Origin: Streptomyces sp. ISL-12 | Lineage (GTDB): Bacteria > Actinomycetota > Actinomycetes > Streptomycetales > Streptomycetaceae | DNA: 57,472 nucleotides | Assembly (NCBI RefSeq): GCF_018614415.1 | Contig: NZ_JAGGOO010000054.1 | Location: 1-57,472 of the forward strand | Direction of reading: 5' to 3' | Shown: piece by piece, positions 1 to 7,888 of the stretch | How positions within the stretch are numbered: the first letter of the stretch is position 1 | Layout: every line of letters starts with the position of its first letter | Made by a program: the position numbers and the translations under genes | The notes under the pieces: generated by a model | The model's input: the letters and a program-made list of their open reading frames with translations, nothing else | Told to the model about the DNA's origin: nothing | Databases searched by the model: none

Positions 1-1
1 C

Positions 2-424
2 CTGACCCGCCTGCGCACCGCCTTCGAACGCCTGCGCCCCCGTCTCGTCACCTTCCGCACCCCGGAAGGCACCGAACTCTTCGACCTCCCGGACGCCCCC
101 CGCCCCGCCCCGGACACTCCCGCCCCACCGCGCTTCCTCCCCGAGTACGACAATCTGCTCCTCTCCCACGCCGACCGCACCCGCGTCGTCCCCGCCGCCC
201 ACCGAGGTCTGACCCGGAAGGGGAACGTGGCGTACTCCGTCCTCCTCGTCGACGGTTTCGTCGCCGGCCTGTGGCGGCTGGGGGACGACGCGCTGGTGAT
301 CGAACCCTTCGGTACGTTCACCCGGACGCGGTGGGCGGAAGTGACGGCCGAGGCGGAGCGGATGCTCGCGACGATGCACCCTGAACGCACGTACGGCATC
401 CGCTCCGGCACGGTGCGGAGCTGA
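2..424 (+). CDS. Winged-helix DNA-binding domain protein (HTH_42 type), 3' part
   Basis: The gene enters from the left edge of the window and its start lies outside. About 140 C-terminal residues are present, in frame 2. They contain FLPEYDNLLLSHADR followed by VDGFVAGLW. Both are typical of the C-terminal half of the actinobacterial winged helix DNA-binding domain family (PF06224), related to YcaQ/AlkX-type DNA-repair glycosylases. The family is known for fused winged helices and DNA contact; whether this member has glycosylase activity cannot be judged from the tail. It ends 91 bp before the acyl-CoA synthetase, with no clear terminator between. The family call rests on remembered motifs. 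Confidence 0.7.
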   Translation: MTRLRTAFERLRPRLVTFRTPEGTELFDLPDAPRPAPDTPAPPRFLPEYDNLLLSHADRTRVVPAAHRGLTRKGNVAYSVLLVDGFVAGLWRLGDDALVIEPFGTFTRTRWAEVTAEAERMLATMHPERTYGIRSGTVRS

Positions 425-518
425 TGTTCACTCCCGTTCAGGGCTGGTGCGACCAGGGCGGATGACCCGAAGATGACAGCGAGCCGCCCGGAGATGGTCC
501 GGCACCGAGGAGGACATG

Positions 519-2189
519 ATGACGACGGTGACGCAGAGCTTCCGCGAGGCCCGGGACTTCCTGCTGGAACACCGCGAGGACTACGCCACCGCCTACGCGG
601 GCTTCGCGTGGCCCCGCCCCGAGCACTTCAACTGGGCGCTGGACTGGTTCGACGTCATCGCGGACGGCAACGACCGTACGGCGCTGCACATCGTGGAGGA
701 GGACGGGACCGAGACCCGGCGGTCGTTCGCCGAGCTGTCCGCCCGTTCCGACCGGGCCGCGAACTGGATGCGGGAACGGGGAGTCGCGGCGGGTGACCGC
801 ATCCTGGTCATGCTGGGCAACCAGGTGGAACTGTGGGAGACGGCCCTGGCCGCGATGAAACTCCGCGCGGTCGTCATCCCGGCCACCCCGCTGCTCGGCC
901 CCGCCGACCTGCGCGACCGGGTGGAGCGCGGCCGGGTGGCCCATGTGATCGTCCGCGCCGAGGACACCGCCAAGTTCGCCGGCGTACCCGGCGGTTACAC
1001 ACGCATCGCGGTCGGCGGCGCACCGGACGGCTGGCAGCCGTACGAGCACGCGGAGACCGCCCCGGACGGGTTCGCGCCGGACGGCCCGACCCGCGCCGAC
1101 GCCCCCCTGATGCTCTACTTCACCTCGGGCACGACCGCCCGCCCGAAACTCGTCGAGCACACCCACGTCTCCTATCCCGTCGGGCACTTGGCGACGATGT
1201 ACTGGATCGGCCTGAAGCCCGGGGACGTGCACCTGAACATCTCGTCACCCGGCTGGGCCAAGCACGCCTGGTCCAACCTGTTCGCGCCGTGGAACGCCGA
1301 GGCGACCGTCTTCCTCCACAACTACACCCGCTTCGACGCGCCCCGCCTGATGGCCGAGATGGACCGCGCCGGCGTCACCACCTTCTGCGCCCCGCCCACC
1401 GTCTGGCGCATGCTGGTCCAGGCCGACCTGACCCGCCTGGCCACCCCGCCCCGGGAGGCCGTGGCGGCCGGCGAACCCCTCAACCCCGAGGTGATCGAGC
1501 AGGTCCGCCGCACCTGGGGCGTGACCGTCCGCGACGGCTTCGGCCAGACCGAGACGGCCGTACAGGTCTCCAACAGCCCGGGGCAAGTACTCAAGACGGG
1601 CTCGATGGGCCGCCCCAGCCCCGGCTACCGCGTCGAACTCCTCGACCCCGTCACCGGAGAACCCGGCGCCACCGAGGGCGAGATCGCCCTCGACCTCTCC
1701 ACCCGCCCCGTCGGCCTGATGACCGGCTACCACGGCGACCCGGACCGTACGGCCGAGGCCATGGCGGACGGCTACTACCGCACCGGCGACATCGGCTCCC
1801 GCGACGCCGACGGATACCTCACGTACGTGGGCAGGTCCGACGACGTCTTCAAGGCGTCCGACTACAAGATCAGCCCCTTCGAGCTGGAGAGCGCGCTGCT
1901 GGAACACGAGGCGGTCGCGGAGGCCGCCGTCGTCCCCGCCCCCGACGAACTCCGCCTCGCCGTACCGAAGGCGTACGTCGTCCTGGCGGCCGGCTGGCAA
2001 CCCGGCCCGGACACCGCGAAGGTCCTCTTCGACCACTCCCGCCAGACCCTGGCCCCCTACAAACGCCTGCGCCGCCTGGAGTTCGGCAACCTCCCCAAGA
2101 CCGTCTCCGGCAAGATCCGCCGCATCGAACTCCGCGAGGCCACGGCCGCGGGCTCGGACGCGGAGTACCGGGAGGAGGACTTCCGCTGA
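519..2189 (+). CDS. AMP-forming acyl-CoA synthetase (medium-chain/acetyl type)
   Basis: This enzyme of about 556 residues activates a carboxylic acid with ATP and joins it to CoA. The adenylate-forming signatures are clear: the P-loop-like LMLYFTSGTTARPK near residue 200, DGFGQTETAV near 340, YRTGDIGSRDADGYLTYVGR near 425, and the C-terminal catalytic lysine in LPKTVSGKIRR near 525. Architecture and length match the MACS/Acs-like branch of the ANL superfamily. Two adjacent ATG codons occur (516 and 519). AGGAGG at 508-513 leaves only 2 nt before the first but 5 nt before the second, so the second is preferred. The substrate cannot be deduced; short or medium-chain acids or aromatic acids are possible. 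Confidence 0.9.
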   Translation: MTTVTQSFREARDFLLEHREDYATAYAGFAWPRPEHFNWALDWFDVIADGNDRTALHIVEEDGTETRRSFAELSARSDRAANWMRERGVAAGDRILVMLGNQVELWETALAAMKLRAVVIPATPLLGPADLRDRVERGRVAHVIVRAEDTAKFAGVPGGYTRIAVGGAPDGWQPYEHAETAPDGFAPDGPTRADAPLMLYFTSGTTARPKLVEHTHVSYPVGHLATMYWIGLKPGDVHLNISSPGWAKHAWSNLFAPWNAEATVFLHNYTRFDAPRLMAEMDRAGVTTFCAPPTVWRMLVQADLTRLATPPREAVAAGEPLNPEVIEQVRRTWGVTVRDGFGQTETAVQVSNSPGQVLKTGSMGRPSPGYRVELLDPVTGEPGATEGEIALDLSTRPVGLMTGYHGDPDRTAEAMADGYYRTGDIGSRDADGYLTYVGRSDDVFKASDYKISPFELESALLEHEAVAEAAVVPAPDELRLAVPKAYVVLAAGWQPGPDTAKVLFDHSRQTLAPYKRLRRLEFGNLPKTVSGKIRRIELREATAAGSDAEYREEDFR

Positions 2190-2229
2190 CTTCTCCGGGT
2201 GCGGGCGCGCAGGGTTCTACCCTCGAGTC

Positions 2230-3441
2230 ATGGCAGAGCACTTGGGAGACCGACTGGCGCGTCTGCGCAGGCTGGCCGACCGTACGCAGGAGGGGCTGGC
2301 CGAGTCGTCCGGTGTCTCCGTCGACGTGATCAAGAAGCTGGAGCAGAAGCGCAAGCACTCCGCGCGGCTGCCCACGCTGCACGCCCTCGCCGAGGGCCTC
2401 GGTGTCGAGCTGACGGCCCTGCTCGGCGATCCGCCTGGGGTGCCGAGCACCGGAGACGTCGACTCGCCCCAACTCGTCGCCCTGCGCCGGGCCGTCATGC
2501 CTCCGATGTTCGCCCCCCTTCCCGAGCCGAGCGACACCGAGCGCCTGACGGTCCCGCTCATGCGCCGGGAGCTGGCGGACGCCTGGACCATCTACCATGA
2601 CGCCGACTTCGGGCAGCTCATGGCAGCCCTGCCCGGCATCGTCAACGACGCTCGCTTCCTTGCCTCCGTAGGTACGCCCGAGGACCGCTCGGCCGGTCAG
2701 GCGGCCCTCGGCAAGGCCCTCCAACTCGCCGGGCACCTCGCCATCCGGCTGGGCAAGGTGGACCTCGCCCTGTCCGCGCTGGAGCGTGCGATGCACGCCG
2801 CCGAGCAGTCTTCCGACCCCCTGCTCCCCTCGATGATCGCCAACTCGGTGGCGTGGAACTACCAGCGCCAGAACCGGCTCGACGACGCGACGAACCTTGC
2901 CGTCCACGCGGCCGACAGGGTCGAGCGTGAGCAGCAGGACACCGCCGAGAGCGTCCGGGTCTGGGGCGGCCTGGTGATGTCCGCCGCGACGTCCGCGGCC
3001 CGCTCTGGGGACTACGACACGGCCTCCGACATGATGTCCACCGCGGAGAAGGCCACCAAGCGCCTCGCGAAGCTGCCGCCGCCGGTCGACGGGAGGCTGG
3101 TCTCCGTGTTCAGCCGCTCCTCGGTCCGCATCGAACGTGTTCGGCTCGCGGTGCAGCACGCGCGGCCCGACGAGGCCCTGCGTCTCGCCAAGGGCATGCG
3201 GTTGAGTTCCGACACGCCCGTGTCGTGGCGTACGTGGCTTCTCCTGGACGTCGCGCGCGCCCACGCCGACCTCGGAGACGCCGAAGGCGCCGTACGGGCT
3301 CTTACGAAGCTGCGCGAGATCGCGCCGGCCTGGATGCGGCACCACACCCTCGCCGTCGCCATCGTCGGGGACCTCTGGGCCGGTTCCGTACGGCCTCCGG
3401 GCCTGCGGAAACTCGCCGAGTTCCTGGGCATGACGTCGTAA
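2230..3441 (+). CDS. XRE-family regulator with TPR-like C-terminal region
   Basis: A 403-residue regulator. Residues about 8-62 form an XRE/Cro helix-turn-helix (RRLADRTQEGLAESSGVSVD, then a second helix and a conserved LGVELTALLGD end). The remainder is alpha-helical and alanine-rich, with tetratricopeptide-like repeats such as ALSALERAMHAAEQ and AHADLGDAEGAVRALTKLREIAP. This layout is common in Streptomyces one-component regulators that sense a small molecule or peptide through the TPR part; here the ligand is unknown. It starts 40 bp after the acyl-CoA synthetase. Downstream lies an intergenic stretch with two strong palindromes, followed by a small gene on the same strand, which may be its target. 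Confidence 0.85.
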   Translation: MAEHLGDRLARLRRLADRTQEGLAESSGVSVDVIKKLEQKRKHSARLPTLHALAEGLGVELTALLGDPPGVPSTGDVDSPQLVALRRAVMPPMFAPLPEPSDTERLTVPLMRRELADAWTIYHDADFGQLMAALPGIVNDARFLASVGTPEDRSAGQAALGKALQLAGHLAIRLGKVDLALSALERAMHAAEQSSDPLLPSMIANSVAWNYQRQNRLDDATNLAVHAADRVEREQQDTAESVRVWGGLVMSAATSAARSGDYDTASDMMSTAEKATKRLAKLPPPVDGRLVSVFSRSSVRIERVRLAVQHARPDEALRLAKGMRLSSDTPVSWRTWLLLDVARAHADLGDAEGAVRALTKLREIAPAWMRHHTLAVAIVGDLWAGSVRPPGLRKLAEFLGMTS

Positions 3442-3453
3442 GCGTCCAGAAAG

Positions 3454-3514
3454 GGGACGTTCCGTCCCTGTGATGCCCGCCGCACTCGCGTGAGGCTGTC
3501 GTCCGACAGACGAC
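3454..3514. promoter_or_regulatory. Two palindromes between the XRE gene and the small downstream gene
   Basis: GGGACGTTCCGTCCC at 3454-3468 is a perfect 6-3-6 palindrome. GTCGTC-N5-GACGAC at 3498-3514 is a second perfect one, 44 bp from the first measured start to start. Both lie in the 89-bp gap before the 3531 gene. Their position suggests operators for the adjacent XRE protein. That assignment is inference. Confidence 0.5.
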
Positions 3515-3530
3515 ACAAGGAGCGGGCGTC

Positions 3531-3743
3531 ATGGCGAGCAGCGCGCGAGCGGCACTGGCCGAGGCCATCGAACTGTACGGCGTCAACGGGCGGTTGCTCG
3601 TCTTCCACGACCCCGACGACCCGTTCGGCACCACGGCCGAAGGCGCCGATCTGCCGCCGTACGGAGGTGACCCCTGGGGCCGTTCCAGACTGCGGGAGAA
3701 GGTCGCGCGGGCCAACGCGCGCAGCCGGGGCGAGATCCTGTAG
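3531..3743 (+). CDS. Small hypothetical protein (70 aa)
   Basis: A 70-residue soluble protein starting MASSARAALAEAIELYGVNG and ending in a basic helix (RLREKVARANARSRGEIL). AAGGAG lies 8 nt before the ATG, a good ribosome binding site. No signal peptide, membrane segment or cysteine is present. I do not recognise a family. It follows the XRE-TPR regulator by 89 bp and is preceded by the two palindromes, so it may be its regulated partner. Short proteins next to XRE regulators are frequent in Streptomyces, but this does not give a function. Confidence 0.7.
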   Translation: MASSARAALAEAIELYGVNGRLLVFHDPDDPFGTTAEGADLPPYGGDPWGRSRLREKVARANARSRGEIL

Positions 3744-3765
3744 CCGCCGGCCGGCGCGGACCGGG

Positions 3766-4089
3766 TCAGTTCGTGTCGGGGGCGTCGATCACCGTGCCGT
3801 TCTCGTCCAGCGTGTGGGTGCGCCAGTACACGTCCCACTTGTCGTCGACCTGCTCCGGCACCTTGCCCTCCGGGTAGCGCGCGTACCCCTTCGGCGGCTC
3901 CTCCCCGTCCGGCACACAGGCGGAGCCGGTGCTGCCCACGGCGAGCACCGGGTACTCGCCGCCGCCGCAGATGGCGTCCTGGAAGCCGGAGCATCCGGTG
4001 AGTGCCACCACCGCGGCGCCGCTCACGAGGGCGGCGAGGAGCAGGCGGGACCGTCCGGTCGGACGGGGGGTGGTGAGGGGCAGGCGCAT
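3766..4089 (-). CDS. Small secreted lipoprotein (107 aa)
   Basis: The N-terminus has a basic head, a hydrophobic stretch (LLLAALVSGAAVVAL) and the lipobox LTGC, so the mature protein should begin at the cysteine near residue 33 and be anchored to the outer face of the membrane. The mature part contains three more cysteines (DAICGGGEYPVL and SACVPDG) and a C-terminal VYWRTHTLDENG stretch. It resembles a family of small Streptomyces lipoproteins that I recall as SCO0607-like. Function is unknown. It converges with the 3531 gene and follows the zinc-ribbon-like gene on the same strand. Confidence 0.8.
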   Translation of the reverse strand: MRLPLTTPRPTGRSRLLLAALVSGAAVVALTGCSGFQDAICGGGEYPVLAVGSTGSACVPDGEEPPKGYARYPEGKVPEQVDDKWDVYWRTHTLDENGTVIDAPDTN

Positions 4090-4140
4090 CGTCGTCTCCA
4101 GTCGTTCGGTCTGCCCCTACTCTCGCCGCCGCGGACCCCC

Positions 4141-4190
4141 GCGCCCTGAGTCCGCGTACTCAACCCGGCCCGCGCGGGCACTCAGGGCGC
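4141..4190 (-). terminator. Hairpin at the 3' end of the zinc-ribbon-like gene
   Basis: GCGCCCTGAGT (4141-4151) pairs perfectly with ACTCAGGGCGC (4180-4190). The 11-bp stem contains the stop codon of the gene at 4182. There is no T-run, as is common for terminators in this genus. Confidence 0.5.
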
Positions 4191-4808
4191 GCCGTCGGCC
4201 GTCTCGGCCAGGGCCGCCGCCGGGGCGTTGGCCGGGCGGGGACCGGTGCCGGGGCCGAGGACGAACAACGGGACGTGCAGCAGGTCGGCGCGGGCACGGA
4301 CGTCGGCGGGGTACGCGGCCAGCGAGAAGTGCAGGACGCGACGGGCGGAGCGGGTCATGGCCGTCAGCCACAGGCATTCCACGTCCCGCGCGGTGGCGGG
4401 GGAGCCCGTCGGGTCGATCTGGACGAGGACGCCGCGCCCGGTGAGCCCGATGCCGGGCGTGAGCCCGCGCCGGGCGCGGTGCAGGTCGTGGTGGCCGAGC
4501 GCGCCCAGGTACCGCACGACCGCCGTGACCGTGTCGAAGGGGTCGCGCACCGGCAGGCTCAGCACCGTGCCGCACGGACAGCCCAGTTCCGGCCGGGGCC
4601 ACTGGCCCTCGTCACCGCAGGCGGCACAGCGCACCCCGATCCACTCCTCCTCCCAGGCCCGGTGGCGGACCTCCGCCACGGTTCCGTCCGGGTCCAGCGA
4701 GGGGGCGACCGGCACTCCGCAGGCGCACGGGTACGCCGGTGCCGTGTAGCGGTGCGCGCGCCGGCAGGACGGACAGCGCACCGTGAGGCTCTCGGTCATG
4801 CCCCTCAT
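4182..4808 (-). CDS. Hypothetical protein with two Cys-rich zinc-ribbon-like motifs
   Basis: A protein of about 208 residues. It begins with CPSCRRAHRYTAPAYPCACG, a four-cysteine knuckle, and carries a second set at CAACGDEGQWPRPELGCPCG; the two sets could each bind a zinc ion. The C-terminal half (YLWLTAMTRSARRV region, actually reading VECLWLTAMTRSARRVLHFS) looks like a small alpha/beta domain resembling restriction-endonuclease-fold proteins, but I see no catalytic motif I can defend. A longer frame to GTG 4835 exists. AGGGAGGA, however, lies 2 nt before ATG 4808, with ATG 4799 also possible, so the exact start is uncertain. It lies divergent from gcl. Confidence 0.75.
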   Translation of the reverse strand: MRGMTESLTVRCPSCRRAHRYTAPAYPCACGVPVAPSLDPDGTVAEVRHRAWEEEWIGVRCAACGDEGQWPRPELGCPCGTVLSLPVRDPFDTVTAVVRYLGALGHHDLHRARRGLTPGIGLTGRGVLVQIDPTGSPATARDVECLWLTAMTRSARRVLHFSLAAYPADVRARADLLHVPLFVLGPGTGPRPANAPAAALAETADGAP

Positions 4809-4848
4809 CGTCCTCCCTTGACGTCCCTCGGCCACCCACTTACCTTAC

Positions 4849-4884
4849 TTTCAGTATGTAGAAGTCGCATTCCATAATGTGGAA
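4849..4884. promoter_or_regulatory. Tandem 15-bp operator upstream of gcl (IclR/AllR type)
   Basis: TTCCATAATGTGGAA at 4870-4884 is an inverted repeat (TTCCA-N5-TGGAA). A degenerate copy, TTTCAGTATGTAGAA, lies at 4849-4863 and matches it at 11 of 15 positions. Their centres are 21 bp apart, two helical turns. The strong site is nearer to the gene. The same arrangement recurs upstream of hyi. Confidence 0.75.
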
Positions 4885-4956
4885 GTACGGGAACTGCTCA
4901 GCGTGGGCGCGACGGGCGTGGTTCCGAACCAGGTTCCGACCAGCAGGAGTACTCGA

Positions 4957-6741
4957 ATGGCTCGTATGACCGCTGCCCGCGCGGCAGTCGAGATCCTCAA
5001 GCGCGAGGGCGTCACCGACGCGTTCGGCGTGCCGGGCGCGGCGATCAACCCCTTCTACGCGGCGCTCAAGGCGTCCGGCGGCATCACCCACACCCTCGCC
5101 CGGCACGTCGAGGGCGCCTCGCACATGGCCGAGGGGTACACGCGGACCCGTCCCGGCAACATCGGGGTCTGCGTCGGCACGTCGGGCCCGGCCGGCACCG
5201 ACATGATCACCGGGCTGTACTCGGCGACCGGCGACTCGATCCCGATCCTGTGCGTCACCGGCCAGGCGCCGACCGCCGTGATCCACAAGGAGGACTTCCA
5301 GGCCGTCGACATCGCCTCCATCGCCGCGCCGGTCACCAAGATGGCGGTGACCGTGCTGGAGGCCGCGCAGGTCCCCGGCGTCTTCCAGAAGGCGTTCCAC
5401 CTGATGCGCTCCGGGCGTCCCGGCCCGGTCCTGATCGACCTGCCGGTCGACGTGCAGCTGACGGAGATCGAGTTCGACCCGGAGACGTACGAGCCGCTGC
5501 CCGTCTACAAGCCGGCCGCCTCCCGCGCCCAGATCGAGAAGGCGCTCGACATGCTCGGCGCCGCCGAGCGCCCGCTGATCGTCGCCGGCGGCGGCGTCAT
5601 CAACGCCGACGCGGCCGGTCTGCTGGTGGAGTTCGCCGAGCTGACCGGCATCCCCGTCGTGCCGACCCTCATGGGCTGGGGCGTGCTCCCCGACGACCAC
5701 GAGCTGAACGCCGGCATGGTCGGCCTCCAGACCTCCCACCGCTACGGCAACGCCACCTTCCTGGAGGCCGACTTCGTCCTCGGCATCGGCAACCGCTGGG
5801 CCAACCGCCACACCGGCCGCCTCGACGTCTACACCGCCGGACGGACGTTCGTGCACGTCGACGTCGAACCGACCCAGATCGGCAGGATCTTCGCCCCGGA
5901 CTACGGCATCGCCTCCGACGCCAAGGCCGCCCTCACGCTCTTCACGGAGGCGGCCAGGGAACGGAAGGCGGCCGGGACCCTGCCCGACCGCTCCGCCTGG
6001 GCCGCGTCCGCGCAGGAGCGCAGGGCCACCCTCCAGCGCCGTACGCACTTCGACGACATCCCGATCAAGCCGCAGCGGGTCTACGAGGAGATGAACAAGG
6101 CGTTCGGGCCCGAGACCCGGTACGTCTCCACCATCGGCCTCTCCCAGATCGCCGGCGCGCAGCTGCTGCACGTCCACCGGCCCCGGCACTGGATCAACTG
6201 CGGCCAGGCCGGGCCGCTGGGCTGGACCGTCCCGGCCGCCCTCGGCGTCGCCAAGGCCGACCCCGAGGCCCAGGTCGTCGCGCTCTCCGGGGATTACGAC
6301 TTCCAGTTCATGATGGAGGAGCTGGCGGTCGGCGCACAGCACAGGATCCCGTACGTGCACGTGCTGGTGAACAACTCCTACCTGGGACTGATCCGGCAGG
6401 CGCAGCGGGCCTTCGACATCGACTTCCAGGTCAAGCTGGAGTTCGAGAACATCAACTCGCCCGAACTCGGCGGCTACGGCGTGGACCACGTCAAGGTCGC
6501 CGAGGGCCTGGGCTGCAAGGCGATCCGGGTGACCGACCCCCGCGAGCTGGGCCCGGCCTTCGAACAGGCCAAGAAGCTCGCCGCGGAGCACCAGGTGCCG
6601 GTCGTCGTGGAGGCGATCCTGGAGCGGGTCACCAACATCGCCATGTCGGGGACGAACGACATCTCCGACGTGACGGAGTTCGAGGATCTGGCCACCGAGC
6701 CCGGCCACGCGCCGACCGCCATCAGGACGCTGGAGCTCTGA
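4957..6741 (+). CDS. gcl: Glyoxylate carboligase
   Basis: This ThDP- and FAD-dependent enzyme condenses two glyoxylate molecules into tartronate semialdehyde with loss of CO2, the entry from allantoin and purine breakdown into glycerate. The 594 residues match E. coli Gcl (about 593) along the whole length, including AFGVPGAAINPFY, ARHVEGASHMAEGYTR and the ThDP motif region ALSGDYDFQFMMEELAVGAQ with LVNNSYLGLIRQ. As in known Gcl, a valine stands where most ThDP enzymes have the catalytic glutamate (RHVEGAS). The start at 4957 has CAGGAG 7 nt upstream and gives the E. coli-like N-terminus MARMTAARAAV; a longer in-frame ORF from 4879 is not needed. Preceded by the tandem operator and followed by a 16-bp hairpin. 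Confidence 0.97.
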   Translation: MARMTAARAAVEILKREGVTDAFGVPGAAINPFYAALKASGGITHTLARHVEGASHMAEGYTRTRPGNIGVCVGTSGPAGTDMITGLYSATGDSIPILCVTGQAPTAVIHKEDFQAVDIASIAAPVTKMAVTVLEAAQVPGVFQKAFHLMRSGRPGPVLIDLPVDVQLTEIEFDPETYEPLPVYKPAASRAQIEKALDMLGAAERPLIVAGGGVINADAAGLLVEFAELTGIPVVPTLMGWGVLPDDHELNAGMVGLQTSHRYGNATFLEADFVLGIGNRWANRHTGRLDVYTAGRTFVHVDVEPTQIGRIFAPDYGIASDAKAALTLFTEAARERKAAGTLPDRSAWAASAQERRATLQRRTHFDDIPIKPQRVYEEMNKAFGPETRYVSTIGLSQIAGAQLLHVHRPRHWINCGQAGPLGWTVPAALGVAKADPEAQVVALSGDYDFQFMMEELAVGAQHRIPYVHVLVNNSYLGLIRQAQRAFDIDFQVKLEFENINSPELGGYGVDHVKVAEGLGCKAIRVTDPRELGPAFEQAKKLAAEHQVPVVVEAILERVTNIAMSGTNDISDVTEFEDLATEPGHAPTAIRTLEL

Positions 6742-6751
6742 GCCCTCGCGG

Positions 6752-6802
6752 ACACGGCGGAGGGCGGTCCGTTCCCCCGGGGCGGGCCGCCCTCCGCCGT
6801 GT
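6752..6802. terminator. Bidirectional terminator hairpin after gcl
   Basis: A perfect 16-bp stem pairs 6752-6767 with 6787-6802 around a 19-nt loop (arms ACACGGCGGAGGGCGG and its complement). It sits between the convergent gcl and the gene ending at 6803, whose stop codon directly abuts the stem. Confidence 0.8.
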
Positions 6803-7471
6803 TCAGTCGCCGCCGCCTCCTCCGCCACCGCCGCAACTGAAGCCCCCGCCGCCGGGGTCGGAACCAAGCCCGGACCCGTCGTCGTCATCGTCGGCCCGCA
6901 ACCGCAGGAACCGGTCCGTCCGGCCGAACGGGAAGCGGCCCGCGTCCGCGTGGGCGCCCCGCCCGGTCAGCCGGGTGCGTTCGGTGAACCGCGGCAGCAG
7001 CGCCGTGAGCGCCGGATCGCCGTACAGGGCGACGGCCAGGGCCATGTCGTCGTGCGTGAACCCTTCGGGACCCGCGGGCAGCGGGAAGGCCGCGCGCAGC
7101 TTCCTCAACCGCCTGCGGCCGGCGCGGGTCGGGCGGCCGGTCAGCGACCCCAGCAGCCCGGCCGCCACGAGTTCCTTCCGCGCCCGGGTCACCGCCGTGC
7201 GCACCACCGAGCGCGCCAGCAACTCCTCCAGGCCGGCCGGGCGGTAGAGGCCGCCGCGCACCGCGCGCTCCAGGTCGTTGCGGTGCGGCGGGCGCTGCGC
7301 CGCGTCCGGGACCAGCGCCCGGCGCAGGGCTCCCGGCCGTCCGGCGGCCACGACGCCGCGCAGATGCAGGGCCACCACGGCGACCGTGACGGCGGCGCGT
7401 GCTCCGCCGCGCATCAGCGCGACGTGGTAGGGCTCCAGCCGGATGCCCGTGGTGCTGCCGGCTCTTTTCAT
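6803..7471 (-). CDS. TIGR04222-like protein with Gly-rich tail
   Basis: A 222-residue protein. The core LMRGGARAAVTVAVVALHLRGVV, a DLERAVRGGL segment and RTAVTRARKELVAAGLL match the pattern of the TIGR04222 family of actinobacterial membrane-associated proteins. The chain ends in an acidic run (DDDDDGSG) and a glycine-rich tail with a single cysteine (GGGGFSCGGGGGGGGD), also typical of that family. No strong transmembrane segment is visible in this member, so it may be a shortened version lacking the usual N-terminal helices. It is convergent with gcl. Function is unknown. Confidence 0.75.
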   Translation of the reverse strand: MKRAGSTTGIRLEPYHVALMRGGARAAVTVAVVALHLRGVVAAGRPGALRRALVPDAAQRPPHRNDLERAVRGGLYRPAGLEELLARSVVRTAVTRARKELVAAGLLGSLTGRPTRAGRRRLRKLRAAFPLPAGPEGFTHDDMALAVALYGDPALTALLPRFTERTRLTGRGAHADAGRFPFGRTDRFLRLRADDDDDGSGLGSDPGGGGFSCGGGGGGGGD

Positions 7472-7888
7472 ACGATCACCCCCGTGTGCGGGGGATGTGC
7501 CCGCCCACGGGGGTGGTCCAAGCGTGCCGGTGCCGGTTTCAGAGGAGGACTTGAGGATGCCGTACCGCGCGTACGGCCGAGGGCGTACGCGCGGGTCGAC
7601 GGGTGACCGGGACCGCGGCGGGCGCGACCGGCTCGGGCGCCCCTCCCCTCACGTCGTAGGAGGGGACGCCGGGCCGTTCGCCACCGCACTGGCCCGCGCT
7701 CGCCGCGGTCCCGGTCCGCGCGTACGGCTCCGGCCTCCCCGCCGGTGCCGTACGCGGGCTGGTGGGCCGGTGTGCGACGGCGTGCTCGTGTCGCGTCACC
7801 GGTGGTGCCGGGCGGCGCCGCACGCCTGGGCGCGACGGGACATCTGTCGACGCGCGGCGCCGCCCGGGGTCTTGGGGTGACCGTGAGG
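7472..7888. other. 417-bp stretch without a convincing gene
   Basis: Frames here have poor G+C bias or are rich in Arg and Pro, typical of non-coding high-GC DNA. The right part (upstream of the 7471 gene) holds an inverted repeat CACCCCCGTG (7477-7486) and CACGGGGGTG (7506-7515), overlapping a tighter palindrome CCCCCG-TGTG-CGGGGG at 7479-7494. These could act on the TIGR04222-like gene. The remainder, downstream of glxR, shows no clear terminator. Loss of an ancestral gene between glxR and this point is possible. Confidence 0.5.

Noticed and set aside
4879..4956. Longer start for Gcl at 4879
   Set aside because: The extra 26 residues include the operator DNA. ATG 4957 has a ribosome binding site and gives the E. 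coli-like N-terminus.
7558..7880. Possible plus-strand gene after the TIGR04222-like gene
   Set aside because: The translation is Arg-, Gly- and Pro-rich without any motif, and third-position bias is weak.
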